Below, in pieces: positions 44,548-52,951 of a stretch of DNA of 64,000 nucleotides. A program made the position numbers and the translations under genes. The stretch lies in NCBI RefSeq assembly GCF_014284275.1, contig NZ_JACOFU010000007.1, forward strand, positions 124,001 to 188,000. The letters run 5' to 3'. Source of the DNA: Affinundibacterium amnicola (GTDB lineage Bacteria > Pseudomonadota > Gammaproteobacteria > Burkholderiales > Burkholderiaceae_D). The notes under the pieces are model-generated. The model saw only the letters and a list, made by a program, of their open reading frames with translations, had not been told where the DNA came from and searched no databases. Positions within the stretch are counted from its first letter, which is position 1. Each line of letters starts with the position of its first letter.

Positions 44548-46920
44548 TTACTTTTTCTCAGCTGGTTTCGCTGCATCTTTGGATTCAGGCTTATCTGTCT
44601 TCAAAGGTGTTTTGAAATCCATCATCATGTCGCTTGGTGGCATATTCATTTTGAATAATTCCAAACGTGATTGTGTAATCTTACGTGGCCAAGAATTGTT
44701 ATTTGTATCGATATCAGCAGTTTCCAAATAAGGATCTTGTGTCAAACCTACCATCGGTTCATCAGTAACGATCAACTTAGTGAACTTTTTGGAGTTATAA
44801 CGCCAGATTTCTGCTGGGATACGTTGAATCAATTTCTTACCACTCTTCATTTCGACTTCTAAAATCAAAGGCATAACTAAACCACCGACATTGGAGAAGT
44901 CGACCAGATAAAAATACTTGCCAGATTTCAGCATCGCTTTTTCATCGTCTTCTAAGCTCTTCATCAAATCGCTGTAGTTATTACGATCTTTGTTGGTGAC
45001 AGTGAAGTCATCATATTGATTGTAGAAATCTTTCAGTTCTGGATGTGAATCTAAACGGCGTTCCAATTTTCCTTTATCGGCCTGATTTGCAGTCGAAGTT
45101 GGTTGCGACGCAAACTGCGCACGACGCCATGCTTTTTCTACTTCTGGATCTTTAGTTGACATCGTGTATTCAACGATACCGTCAATACTAATATCGACTG
45201 GATCCGTTGTGTAGAACCAGCCATGCCAGAACCAATCTAAGTCAGTACCAGAAGCATCTTCCATCGTGCGGAAGAAATCTGCTGGCGTTGGGCGTTTAAA
45301 TTTCCAACGTTGTGAATACTCTTTGAATGCAAAATCAAACAATTCACGACCCAAGATCGTTTCACGCAAGATGTGCAAGCCAGCCGCTGGTTTCGCATAC
45401 GCATTTGGACCAAATTGCAGAATGGATTCTGAATTCGTCATGATAGGCACTTGGTTTTGGCTCTTCATGTAATCAACGATGCCACGTGGTTCACCGCGTG
45501 TGCCTGGATAATTTTCTTCCCAAGCTTGCTCTGCCAAACTTTGTACAAAGGAATTCAAGCCTTCGTCCATCCATGTCCATTGACGCTCATCAGAATTAAC
45601 AATCATCGGGAAATAGTTATGGCCAACTTCATGAATGATCACGCTGATCAAACCATATTTAGTACGCTTGGAATACGTCAACTCACCAGTTTTCTTATCC
45701 TTAGTCGGGCGACCGCCGTTAAAGGACAACATAGGATATTCCATACCGCCTTGTGGGCCATTGACTGATTGCGCAGTCGGATATGGATAGTCGAGAGAGA
45801 ATTTATTATATTGTTCTATCGTGTGAATAATCGCCTGCGTGGAGTATTGTCCCCACAAAGGATTACCTTCTTTTGGATAGAAAGACATCGCTAAACCAGT
45901 GCTGGAACCAGTCTTGTAGCCCTGTGCATCCCAGATGTATTTACGTGAAGTTGCCCAAGCAAAGTCACGCACATTCTTGGCTTTGAAATGCCAAGTTTTG
46001 CTTGAAGTCGCACGTGTCTTTTCTGCTTCTTCGGCTTCTTTCTGCGTCACAATCGCCACTGGCGTTTTTGCCGTGCGCGCTTGCTTCAAGCGATCACGTT
46101 GTGTTGCAGTCAAAATTTTGTCGCCATTGCTCAACTCACCTGTTGCAGCAACCACGTGATCACTAGGCACAGTCAATTGCACGTCGTAATCACCGAACTC
46201 CAGCGTAAATTCGCCCGAGCCTAAGAACTGTTTGTGCTGCCAGCCATATACATCGTAATACGCTGCCATACGTGGAAACCATTGCGCAATTTCAAAGATA
46301 TCGTTCTTATCTTCTTTGAAGTGCTCGTAACCATCGCGACCACCAAGCAACTTGCCATTACCGATGTTGTAATTCCAATCGATGCTGAACACATACTTCG
46401 CACCTGGTTTTAAAGGCTGCGGCAAATCGATGCGCATCATCGTGCGATTAATCACGTGTTTTAAAGCCTGACCTTCGCCAGTCTTAACGGAAGTGATTTT
46501 GAAACCGCCGTCAAAATTGTCGCGCTCATTCATCACACTCATTGCTTGGAAGCTCACCGCATTCGGGTTTTTCCAAGCATCGCGTGATGGCAAAGTACGG
46601 GTTTTATTCGCGTCAGAATCTGCGCGGAAGATATTTTGATCCAATTGCACCCACAGATAATTCAAAGTATCCGGTGAATTATTGTGATAAGTGATGGTTT
46701 CCGCACCTGTGATGGCGCGTTTGGATTCATCCAAAGTAGCGCGAATCACATAATCGGCACGTTGCTGCCAATACGCATGACCAGGGGCACCAGAAGCTGC
46801 ACGCACCGAAGTTGGGGTTGGCAATAGATTTTCTATTTGACGAAACTTATCGTCAGATTGACCGCCAGCAAAGGCAGACATGCTCAGACATAAGAGTCCT
46901 AATGACACTGGCAAACGCAT
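44548..46920 (-). CDS. Secreted M1 family zinc metallopeptidase (second copy)
   Basis: The 790-aa product aligns end to end with the protein at 1362-3740, with the same HEVGH...WMDEGLNSF zinc site and GGMEYP motif. Signal peptide and tail differ most. I place the start at 46920 (MRLPVSLGLL): it has TTGGAG eight bases upstream and gives a signal peptide matching the other copy, whereas the longer frame to 47067 adds 49 residues upstream of it. It heads the unit with the DUF6702-like and TonB receptor genes. Confidence 0.9.
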   Translation of the reverse strand: MRLPVSLGLLCLSMSAFAGGQSDDKFRQIENLLPTPTSVRAASGAPGHAYWQQRADYVIRATLDESKRAITGAETITYHNNSPDTLNYLWVQLDQNIFRADSDANKTRTLPSRDAWKNPNAVSFQAMSVMNERDNFDGGFKITSVKTGEGQALKHVINRTMMRIDLPQPLKPGAKYVFSIDWNYNIGNGKLLGGRDGYEHFKEDKNDIFEIAQWFPRMAAYYDVYGWQHKQFLGSGEFTLEFGDYDVQLTVPSDHVVAATGELSNGDKILTATQRDRLKQARTAKTPVAIVTQKEAEEAEKTRATSSKTWHFKAKNVRDFAWATSRKYIWDAQGYKTGSSTGLAMSFYPKEGNPLWGQYSTQAIIHTIEQYNKFSLDYPYPTAQSVNGPQGGMEYPMLSFNGGRPTKDKKTGELTYSKRTKYGLISVIIHEVGHNYFPMIVNSDERQWTWMDEGLNSFVQSLAEQAWEENYPGTRGEPRGIVDYMKSQNQVPIMTNSESILQFGPNAYAKPAAGLHILRETILGRELFDFAFKEYSQRWKFKRPTPADFFRTMEDASGTDLDWFWHGWFYTTDPVDISIDGIVEYTMSTKDPEVEKAWRRAQFASQPTSTANQADKGKLERRLDSHPELKDFYNQYDDFTVTNKDRNNYSDLMKSLEDDEKAMLKSGKYFYLVDFSNVGGLVMPLILEVEMKSGKKLIQRIPAEIWRYNSKKFTKLIVTDEPMVGLTQDPYLETADIDTNNNSWPRKITQSRLELFKMNMPPSDMMMDFKTPLKTDKPESKDAAKPAEKK

Positions 46921-46997
46921 TATGTTTACTCCAAAATGTGGAAGGAAGTGGGAAGTATGAATTATTTTATAAAATTCCCCACGCTTTTGAGCGTACG

Positions 46998-47162
46998 ATG
47001 AAAGAAAAGTTCCAGAAACACATGAATAATTTAAAGCAATCAGGCAAAAAATCAGATAAAAACGCATTGATCGCCGTCAAGGCGCCTTTCTCAATGAGAA
47101 TATGTGGTTTTATCCGCTTACTAGGTATAAAAACCAAATCAAGATTGCGATTTGATCAATAA
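46998..47162 (+). CDS. Possible small basic protein, 54 aa
   Basis: An ATG frame ends at 47162, directly against a hairpin with a T-tail, as expected of a gene end. A 14-codon frame with a strong GGAAG site starts at 46957 and its TGA overlaps this ATG as ATGA, so the small gene may be translationally coupled. The product is basic with no known motif. It lies in the divergent region upstream of the second M1 gene and may be spurious. Confidence 0.35.
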   Translation: MKEKFQKHMNNLKQSGKKSDKNALIAVKAPFSMRICGFIRLLGIKTKSRLRFDQ

Positions 47163-47201
47163 AGCCTCAGTGAAGTTCGGTAAAATGAGGCGTTTTTATC
47201 C
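47162..47201 (+). terminator. Hairpin terminator before the coiled-coil gene
   Basis: AAGCCTCA pairs with TGAGGC plus a T-rich tail (GTTTTTA). It lies between two divergent genes, so it must end some plus-strand transcript other than the two flanking genes. Confidence 0.55.
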
Positions 47202-47247
47202 TCTACATCGGCTCTCCGCTGACTATCCCTGATCACTAGGCTTTTCC

Positions 47248-49989
47248 ATGTTTAAACAACTGAAGCAATCACTCATCCAACGTTCTTTTAGCCTTAGCAG
47301 TGAAGACACGAGTGATGCCGCTGCCGCAACTGAAAATACGACTACAGGATATTTACCAAGGGTAGAGCAGGATCAACACGACGATCTGGCATTGCGAGCA
47401 AATACTGGTGCGGAAAAACCCGATCAAAGCATTCTCGATCAGATTGATAAAGAATGGAATTTGCAACAAGCAGCCTACGCCAGAGCCAAAGTAGAACGTG
47501 ACTTGCTGATTGATGCGAATAGCCGCATCGATTTCGAACAAGAATTACTGGTCAAAGTCAGAACGCGCCTGATGGCAGAAAAGCAGGCAGAAAAATTAGC
47601 CCAACAAAGATTAGAGGGCGAACAACAAGCATTAGATCTTCATCACCAAAGAATCAACGCAGAACAAAACATCGACAAAGTCGCGCAATCTAGCCTGGCG
47701 ATAGAGAAAGAATTGCTTCAAGCCGCACAGAAACGGATTGAAGTAGAGAATGCCGCAAAAATAGCGGCAGAAACCCAACTAGACGAAACTCTGCATGTTA
47801 ATAAAATCAACGCCGAACGCCTGATTGCAGAGCAACAAGCGCAAGAACTTGCACAAGAGCGATTGCAAGCCGAAGCCGCCTTATTGCAAGCGCTGGAAGC
47901 AAATGCCCAGACGGAACAAGCTGCACTAGAGCAATCACAACAACGACTTAAGACCGAACAAGAATTACAGCGAATCACCGAGCAAAAACAAACAGCAGAG
48001 CAAGAACGGCAGGAAAAAATTCAACAGGGAATTGAAGCCAATCTTGCGGCCGAAAAATTGGCGCGCGAACGTATCACTGAAGAACAAACCGCAATCAACG
48101 TCCTGCATCAAAACGAGGCGTCTGCAAATGAGAAAATTCAAGCCGACAATACAAAAATTGAGGCTGAAAATGAACTTACACGATTGAACAAACTGAAAAT
48201 CGCACTAGAACGCGAAGCAAAACTAAAAACCACAGAACGTCTTTTTGTCAACCGACTGGCAGAACAAAAATTACAAGAACGGATTGCCAGTGAAGTCGAA
48301 TTAAATGCATTAATTCAAGAGAAGATCGCGGCGGAAACGGCATTGATGGAATCAGCAGTCGCCCTATCGATAGCTGAAGACAACGCTGAACAAGTTGCTA
48401 AAGAAAAACTCGCATTAGAAATACTGGCTACGCAGAAAGCCGAAGAAAAAATCATCGCCGAAAAAGATGCTTTGGCGCATAGTCAACGTCGTCAAAATGC
48501 TGAGGCGAATTTACTGGCACAAGTCGAAGCCAGAATGCGTGCGGAACAAAACGCTGAACAAATTTCAGCTGCGCAGCTAGCTGCTGCACAAGAAGCAGAG
48601 CAAACCTTGCAAAGGCGTCTGCAAGCAGAGTTGGATGCGACGGCGACAGTCAAACAACGTCAAGACAATGACCATTTAGCGATTCAGGCAGAGCAACAGA
48701 GACTCGCCCATGAAACTGCTTTAATCGAAGCGGCGCATCGCTTAGCGGCTGCGGAATTAGAAGCAGAAACGGTGGCGCGCGAACGCGTAGCTGCCTCGAT
48801 TCGGACACAGCAACAAGCTCTAGAACGCCAGCAAGCCGAACTCAATGCTACCCGTCTACTAGAGCAAAGAATATTAAGTGAGGCTGAGCTGCTAAGCGCG
48901 CAAAAATCACAAGTCGCTTTAGAGACTGAGACCGAGCAACTAGCACAGAATAGATTGGCGACTGAGCAAAAACTGCATGCGCACACACAAGAAATACACC
49001 ACCTCGCAGAGCTACAAGCAAACTTACAAAACCGCATTGCTGAAGCAGAACAGACCTTGGCAGAATTAAGCGCACAAGCTCAACAACAAAGTCAATTGCT
49101 CAATGCCACAAGCGAACAACGCCAACAACTCGAAGCACAAATCGCCGCATCAGAAACACAGTTATCTGACATTGAAAAAAGCGTCGAACAAGAGCGTCTT
49201 TTACTGACACAAGCACATCAGAAAATCGCGCTGGAGAAAGAGCGTATTGCCAGAGCGAAGCATAAGCTACAAGCAGAAAAAGCGGCAATCGTTATCGCTC
49301 AGCAAAGGCAATTACGCGAACAAGAAGTGACCACCTTAGCCCAAGAGAGCGCAGCGATAGAGGCACAGGTCATCGCTGCTGAACAAGAAAAGTTAGCGCA
49401 ACAAGAACAGATGATTGCCGCAGAACAGCGACGACATGATGCAGAGCGTTCAGTGCAAGAATTACTCGCACAGCGTCAACAACTTGAACAGACATCTGCA
49501 CAACAAACAAAACAGTTGCAAGACTTGGAAGATCCACAAATGCAATTGCCGATTGAAGCAATTGCTCAACAGGATGGTGTGGTTCAAGATCGTGTAAACG
49601 CAGAATCTGAATCTGCGCAAATGTATGATCAACAGCTGGCATCCAAAGAAACAGCATTAGTTTGCGTCGATAACAAAGATGATTTCGAGATGTATTTGGA
49701 AACGGTTAATCGCTCAAAATCACGCTTTAGCACCAGCACCATTGCTTTAATTTTAACAGCGATAATTGCAATAGCAATGTACTGGTGGTGGCATCAACAA
49801 GCGCAGTTGGAGAGCAAGCAAAAAGCAACGAAGCCGCAACAATCTGCAACGACACCTGTCAGCAAAAAAACCGCCATAACTACGCCCGCAACTCCAGCGA
49901 GCACCATCAACAACAACTCGGAAAATCTTTTCCAACCCAAATTAGACAAGACTTACGAACAATTAAAAGTACGAGAATTAAAACCGTAG
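47248..49989 (+). CDS. Giant 14-residue-repeat coiled-coil protein with C-terminal membrane anchor
   Basis: From about residue 72 to about 575 the 913-aa protein is an unbroken series of some 36 14-residue units. Their consensus is A-E-x-x-A-x-x-R-(L/I)-x-A-E-x-x (for example AEKLAQQRLEGEQQ). A less regular coil follows to about 790. One hydrophobic helix near 830-850 (STIALILTAIIAIAMYWWW) precedes a Thr/Ala/Pro-rich tail, so most of the protein is cytoplasmic and the last 60 residues periplasmic. I recognise no family. Structural or scaffolding use is inference. Confidence 0.85.
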   Translation: MFKQLKQSLIQRSFSLSSEDTSDAAAATENTTTGYLPRVEQDQHDDLALRANTGAEKPDQSILDQIDKEWNLQQAAYARAKVERDLLIDANSRIDFEQELLVKVRTRLMAEKQAEKLAQQRLEGEQQALDLHHQRINAEQNIDKVAQSSLAIEKELLQAAQKRIEVENAAKIAAETQLDETLHVNKINAERLIAEQQAQELAQERLQAEAALLQALEANAQTEQAALEQSQQRLKTEQELQRITEQKQTAEQERQEKIQQGIEANLAAEKLARERITEEQTAINVLHQNEASANEKIQADNTKIEAENELTRLNKLKIALEREAKLKTTERLFVNRLAEQKLQERIASEVELNALIQEKIAAETALMESAVALSIAEDNAEQVAKEKLALEILATQKAEEKIIAEKDALAHSQRRQNAEANLLAQVEARMRAEQNAEQISAAQLAAAQEAEQTLQRRLQAELDATATVKQRQDNDHLAIQAEQQRLAHETALIEAAHRLAAAELEAETVARERVAASIRTQQQALERQQAELNATRLLEQRILSEAELLSAQKSQVALETETEQLAQNRLATEQKLHAHTQEIHHLAELQANLQNRIAEAEQTLAELSAQAQQQSQLLNATSEQRQQLEAQIAASETQLSDIEKSVEQERLLLTQAHQKIALEKERIARAKHKLQAEKAAIVIAQQRQLREQEVTTLAQESAAIEAQVIAAEQEKLAQQEQMIAAEQRRHDAERSVQELLAQRQQLEQTSAQQTKQLQDLEDPQMQLPIEAIAQQDGVVQDRVNAESESAQMYDQQLASKETALVCVDNKDDFEMYLETVNRSKSRFSTSTIALILTAIIAIAMYWWWHQQAQLESKQKATKPQQSATTPVSKKTAITTPATPASTINNNSENLFQPKLDKTYEQLKVRELKP

Positions 49990-50074
49990 ACGGTAAGTTA
50001 TGGTTCGCTTTAAGTTCTACAAGATGAACTGTGTTCCAGCGTAGGCAGGAATCTATGGCCTTAGCGCACGATAT

Positions 50075-50437
50075 CTAAAACAGCCGCGCAGTCTCTGCAC
50101 TACGCTCACTCGCTCCCGCCTTCTGCAATTCCTCGGCGGGATCGCAAGCTGATACGACTTCGGTCGAAGCGACGGTCAATTGCCAGTCAGCCTGCATCGG
50201 TGAATCACGTTGTGCCAGTAAAAAATACCGGGTGCATGGCGCTATCTTTAAACGTACATTTTTCTGTTTGGTGCCAAAAGCGGATCGCGATAACATCGCC
50301 TCAAGTACGAGCTCACGCTCACCTGGCGCGAGCTGCACAGGCATAGAAAATTGCATGCTGCCATCAATCGATACAACACGAACTGGATATTGCGAGTTTG
50401 AGTGAATAGCGAAATTAGTGCGGCGAGAAAAAATCAT
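50075..50437 (-). CDS. Hypothetical protein, 120 aa
   Basis: The sequence YPVRVVSIDGSMQFSMPVQLAPGERELVL and later APCTRYFLLAQ resembles small exported proteins of proteobacteria with a beta-rich domain. Here the usual N-terminal signal is absent, and no ribosome site precedes the ATG. The frame is open back to the stop of the upstream EamA gene, so the 5' end may have been lost. Function is unknown. Confidence 0.5.
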   Translation of the reverse strand: MIFSRRTNFAIHSNSQYPVRVVSIDGSMQFSMPVQLAPGERELVLEAMLSRSAFGTKQKNVRLKIAPCTRYFLLAQRDSPMQADWQLTVASTEVVSACDPAEELQKAGASERSAETARLF

Positions 50438-50473
50438 TGATGAAAAACAACGAGTCGAATCAAATTGCCTGCA

Positions 50474-51367
50474 TTAGAAATTACCCAAGGCGATCACACC
50501 GGCTGCGATACACAAGGCGCCAAACACACGTTGTACGCGATCACCTTCATCCAATAAATGTCCGCCGATGAGTGCGGCGAACAGCATAGAAACTTCGCGC
50601 GCGGGTGCAACATGGCTCAGTGGCGCATCTTGCATTGCATAGAGAACGAGCACATAGGAGATTGGACTAATCACGGCGACGATTACTGCATATTTCCATT
50701 CTTTATGCCAAGAAGCGCGCGTTGCAGAACGGTCGCGCAAAAGAACAGGCAATAAAAGTGCGATACGAATGAAGTTGCCGAAATAATCCACCAACAGAGG
50801 CGACAGCAACAATATCTTGACGGCATAACCATCTAGCACAGTGTATGCCGCGATGAACAGACCCGTACACAAGCCGTAAAAGATTCCTTTGCGCACGCGC
50901 ACTTGCTGCATGCTGGCTTCTTGTTCTTGACGTAAAGAACGCCACAGCGCTGGGCCGCCAGCAATGAGAAACACACCACCGACCACAGCCACAATCCCAA
51001 AGCCACCAGCCAAACTCAGGTGCTCTCCCAAAAAAAGTATCGCAACCGCAGAAGAAATAAGTGGACCTGAGCCACGTGCCAGCGGATAAACTACCGTCAA
51101 ATCTGCCTTGCGATATCCACGCAACAAGGTCACAAAATACAACACATGCAATACGCCGCTGGCACTAATAAATCCCCATTCGACCCAACCCCAAGTCGGC
51201 ACCACATCCCAGCCAAAGTACAGCCCGACTGGCGCCCAAACAACAGCCATGATGAGCGCAGTGAAGCCAGCAAATCGTACGTCGCCTCCCGCTTTTTTGG
51301 CTGCGATATTCCAAAGGGCATGAATAAGACCGGCGAGAATGACTAAGAGAAAAGCGGTATGAGACAC
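50474..51367 (-). CDS. EamA (DMT) family transporter
   Basis: The 297-aa protein has ten hydrophobic helices in two EamA repeats (GLIHALWNIAAKKAGG at the start; a second set from about residue 150). The drug/metabolite transporter superfamily moves amino acids, nucleotide derivatives or drugs across the inner membrane; the substrate is not evident. No linked regulator is seen. Confidence 0.9.
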   Translation of the reverse strand: MSHTAFLLVILAGLIHALWNIAAKKAGGDVRFAGFTALIMAVVWAPVGLYFGWDVVPTWGWVEWGFISASGVLHVLYFVTLLRGYRKADLTVVYPLARGSGPLISSAVAILFLGEHLSLAGGFGIVAVVGGVFLIAGGPALWRSLRQEQEASMQQVRVRKGIFYGLCTGLFIAAYTVLDGYAVKILLLSPLLVDYFGNFIRIALLLPVLLRDRSATRASWHKEWKYAVIVAVISPISYVLVLYAMQDAPLSHVAPAREVSMLFAALIGGHLLDEGDRVQRVFGALCIAAGVIALGNF

Positions 51368-51695
51368 AAAAAGCCTAAAGGAAAATGAATGATCAATGCC
51401 TAAGCACCATGTAGTACAAGCATTTGCAAGTAAGCACAGTGTAACAAATCAAGCATATGATCGACGCATACTATGTTTTGTTTTAGGGCATATTTTAGAG
51501 CATATATAAGGATGGTTTTATACATCTCTTAAACCCACAACTAGCCTTCATTGCTAGAAATCCGGTTTTTTTGTGTAACGATTACCTCACTTTTTTTCTA
51601 GTACGGTCGCCATAAAAAAACTACACTCTGGTTTCTGCGATTGAAATTCAAGAAATCGCATCTGACTGAATTCAAAAAATGAGAAAGGAGTGGTG
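51368..51695. other. Intergenic region between the EamA and small-membrane-protein genes
   Basis: About 330 A+T-rich bases hold divergent promoters. I see no gene. A near-repeat of AGGGCATATTTTAGAGCATATA around 51486-51508 is the only internal similarity. A strong AAAGGAG site ends the region. Confidence 0.35.
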
Positions 51696-51887
51696 ATGAA
51701 ACATTTTGTAATGATACTCATCGGAGCGCTGGTACTTTATGGTGGATGGCAATTGACGTCACCGCTCGTCAGAAAAAATGCCAGCAAGACATTCGCACGT
51801 CATGCACTGCGACTGATAGCTTTTGGCATGTTGCTGCTAACTTTGTTGATTGTCGCGTATTACACACCCGCACTACACTTACTTTAA
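51696..51887 (+). CDS. Small two-helix membrane protein, 63 aa
   Basis: Two hydrophobic segments (HFVMILIGALVLYGGW and LRLIAFGMLLLTLLIVAYY) flank a basic stretch. ATG at 51696 has AAAGGAG upstream; the longer GTG frame at 51690 begins within that site. It ends 13 bases before the SPFH lipoprotein gene, so the two are an operon and may form a complex. No family is recognised. Confidence 0.7.
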   Translation: MKHFVMILIGALVLYGGWQLTSPLVRKNASKTFARHALRLIAFGMLLLTLLIVAYYTPALHLL

Positions 51888-51900
51888 TAAGGAATAAAAA

Positions 51901-52752
51901 ATGAAAAAAATCCTCTCCAAATTTGCGCCACTTGGCTTGATCTCCATCGCCGCAGTTCTCACTGGCTGTACTCAGATTGACACTGGCAATGTTGGTGTCG
52001 AACGCACTTTAGGTAAAGTTGGCAAAGATGCTTTGCCACCTGGCGTCTACTTCACCGTGTTCAAAACCGTCGATGAGTTCACAGCGAAAGAAGTCAATTT
52101 TCAGTTACAAGATATGACACCAAAAAGTCGTGATAACTTAACGATGAAAGATGTCGACATCGACATCTATTTCAAAACCATGCCCGCTGCGATTCCTGCT
52201 TTGTACACCAAGTATCAAGGCGATGTGGTGCAGCACAAACAAGTGGTCAAAGACGGTACCAGTGATTTGGTGATGGCGTATAGCCGGGTTTCTCGTGAAG
52301 CGCGTGAGTCAGTTTACAAATCTATCGCACAATTGGATGCAACGACGATGCATACCAAGCGCACTGAATTAGCGGAAATGGTCAGAGCAAGTTTGCAGGC
52401 CGAATTAGATAACAATGACAAAGGCGCGTTCTTAATCACGGCCGTGAATGTACGTAACTTATTGACCGACCCTGCCATAGAAGCAGCAATCCGCCAACGC
52501 GCAGAAACCGATCAGGCGATTCAGAAAAAGCTGAAAGAAGTTGATCTGGCACGGGCTGAAGCAGAACGCTTAATTGTGCAAGCAGAAGGCGAAGCGAAAG
52601 CGAACAAGATCATCAGCGAATCATTAACACCAGCGTTGAAAGAGTTACGTCTGGCGGAAATTCAACGTGACGCTGCAATTGCAATCGCATCGAAAGCTGG
52701 CAACACCGTATTACTGGGTAATGCGACACCATTGGTGAATGTCAACAAATAA
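51901..52752 (+). CDS. SPFH/Band 7 domain lipoprotein (prohibitin-like)
   Basis: A lipobox LTGC with Cys23 marks lipid attachment after export. The SPFH domain follows (GNVGVERTLGKVGKDALPPGVYFTVF; later AVNVRNLLTDPAIEAAI). A C-terminal Ala/Glu-rich helix (VDLARAEAERLIVQAEGEAKANKII) is typical of band 7 oligomerisation. Such proteins scaffold membrane domains or proteases. A lipoprotein form is less common than the usual N-terminal membrane anchor. Confidence 0.88.
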   Translation: MKKILSKFAPLGLISIAAVLTGCTQIDTGNVGVERTLGKVGKDALPPGVYFTVFKTVDEFTAKEVNFQLQDMTPKSRDNLTMKDVDIDIYFKTMPAAIPALYTKYQGDVVQHKQVVKDGTSDLVMAYSRVSREARESVYKSIAQLDATTMHTKRTELAEMVRASLQAELDNNDKGAFLITAVNVRNLLTDPAIEAAIRQRAETDQAIQKKLKEVDLARAEAERLIVQAEGEAKANKIISESLTPALKELRLAEIQRDAAIAIASKAGNTVLLGNATPLVNVNK

Positions 52753-52905
52753 TTCCACATAGTAGATTCTTACGACAAAGAGCGAGCCGCTAAAAAATGA
52801 ACACCAGCTTCAATCTTTTTATCGGTTCGCTAGTCTCTGACTTACCACGCAAGCGTTTCAAATTCTGCAAGTAAAAACATTTAACAAATTCGCTTTTCTG
52901 AAAAT

Positions 52906-52933
52906 GTTATGATCACAAAGCTGTGATCATAAC
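52906..52933. promoter_or_regulatory. Perfect 12-bp-arm palindrome upstream of the AsmA gene
   Basis: GTTATGATCACA (52906-52917) and its exact complement (52922-52933) flank AAGC. It lies 18 bases before the ATG and has no T-tail, so it is a likely operator or a leader hairpin near the ribosome site, not a terminator. The half-site TGTGATCA is CRP/FNR-like in sequence but arranged in the reverse order. Confidence 0.6.
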
Positions 52934-52951
52934 CTTCATCAGGAAATTGCT

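Noticed and set aside
47464..48970. CRISPR-like or satellite DNA with 42-bp period
   Set aside because: The period is the DNA image of a 14-residue protein repeat in an open frame with varied codons.
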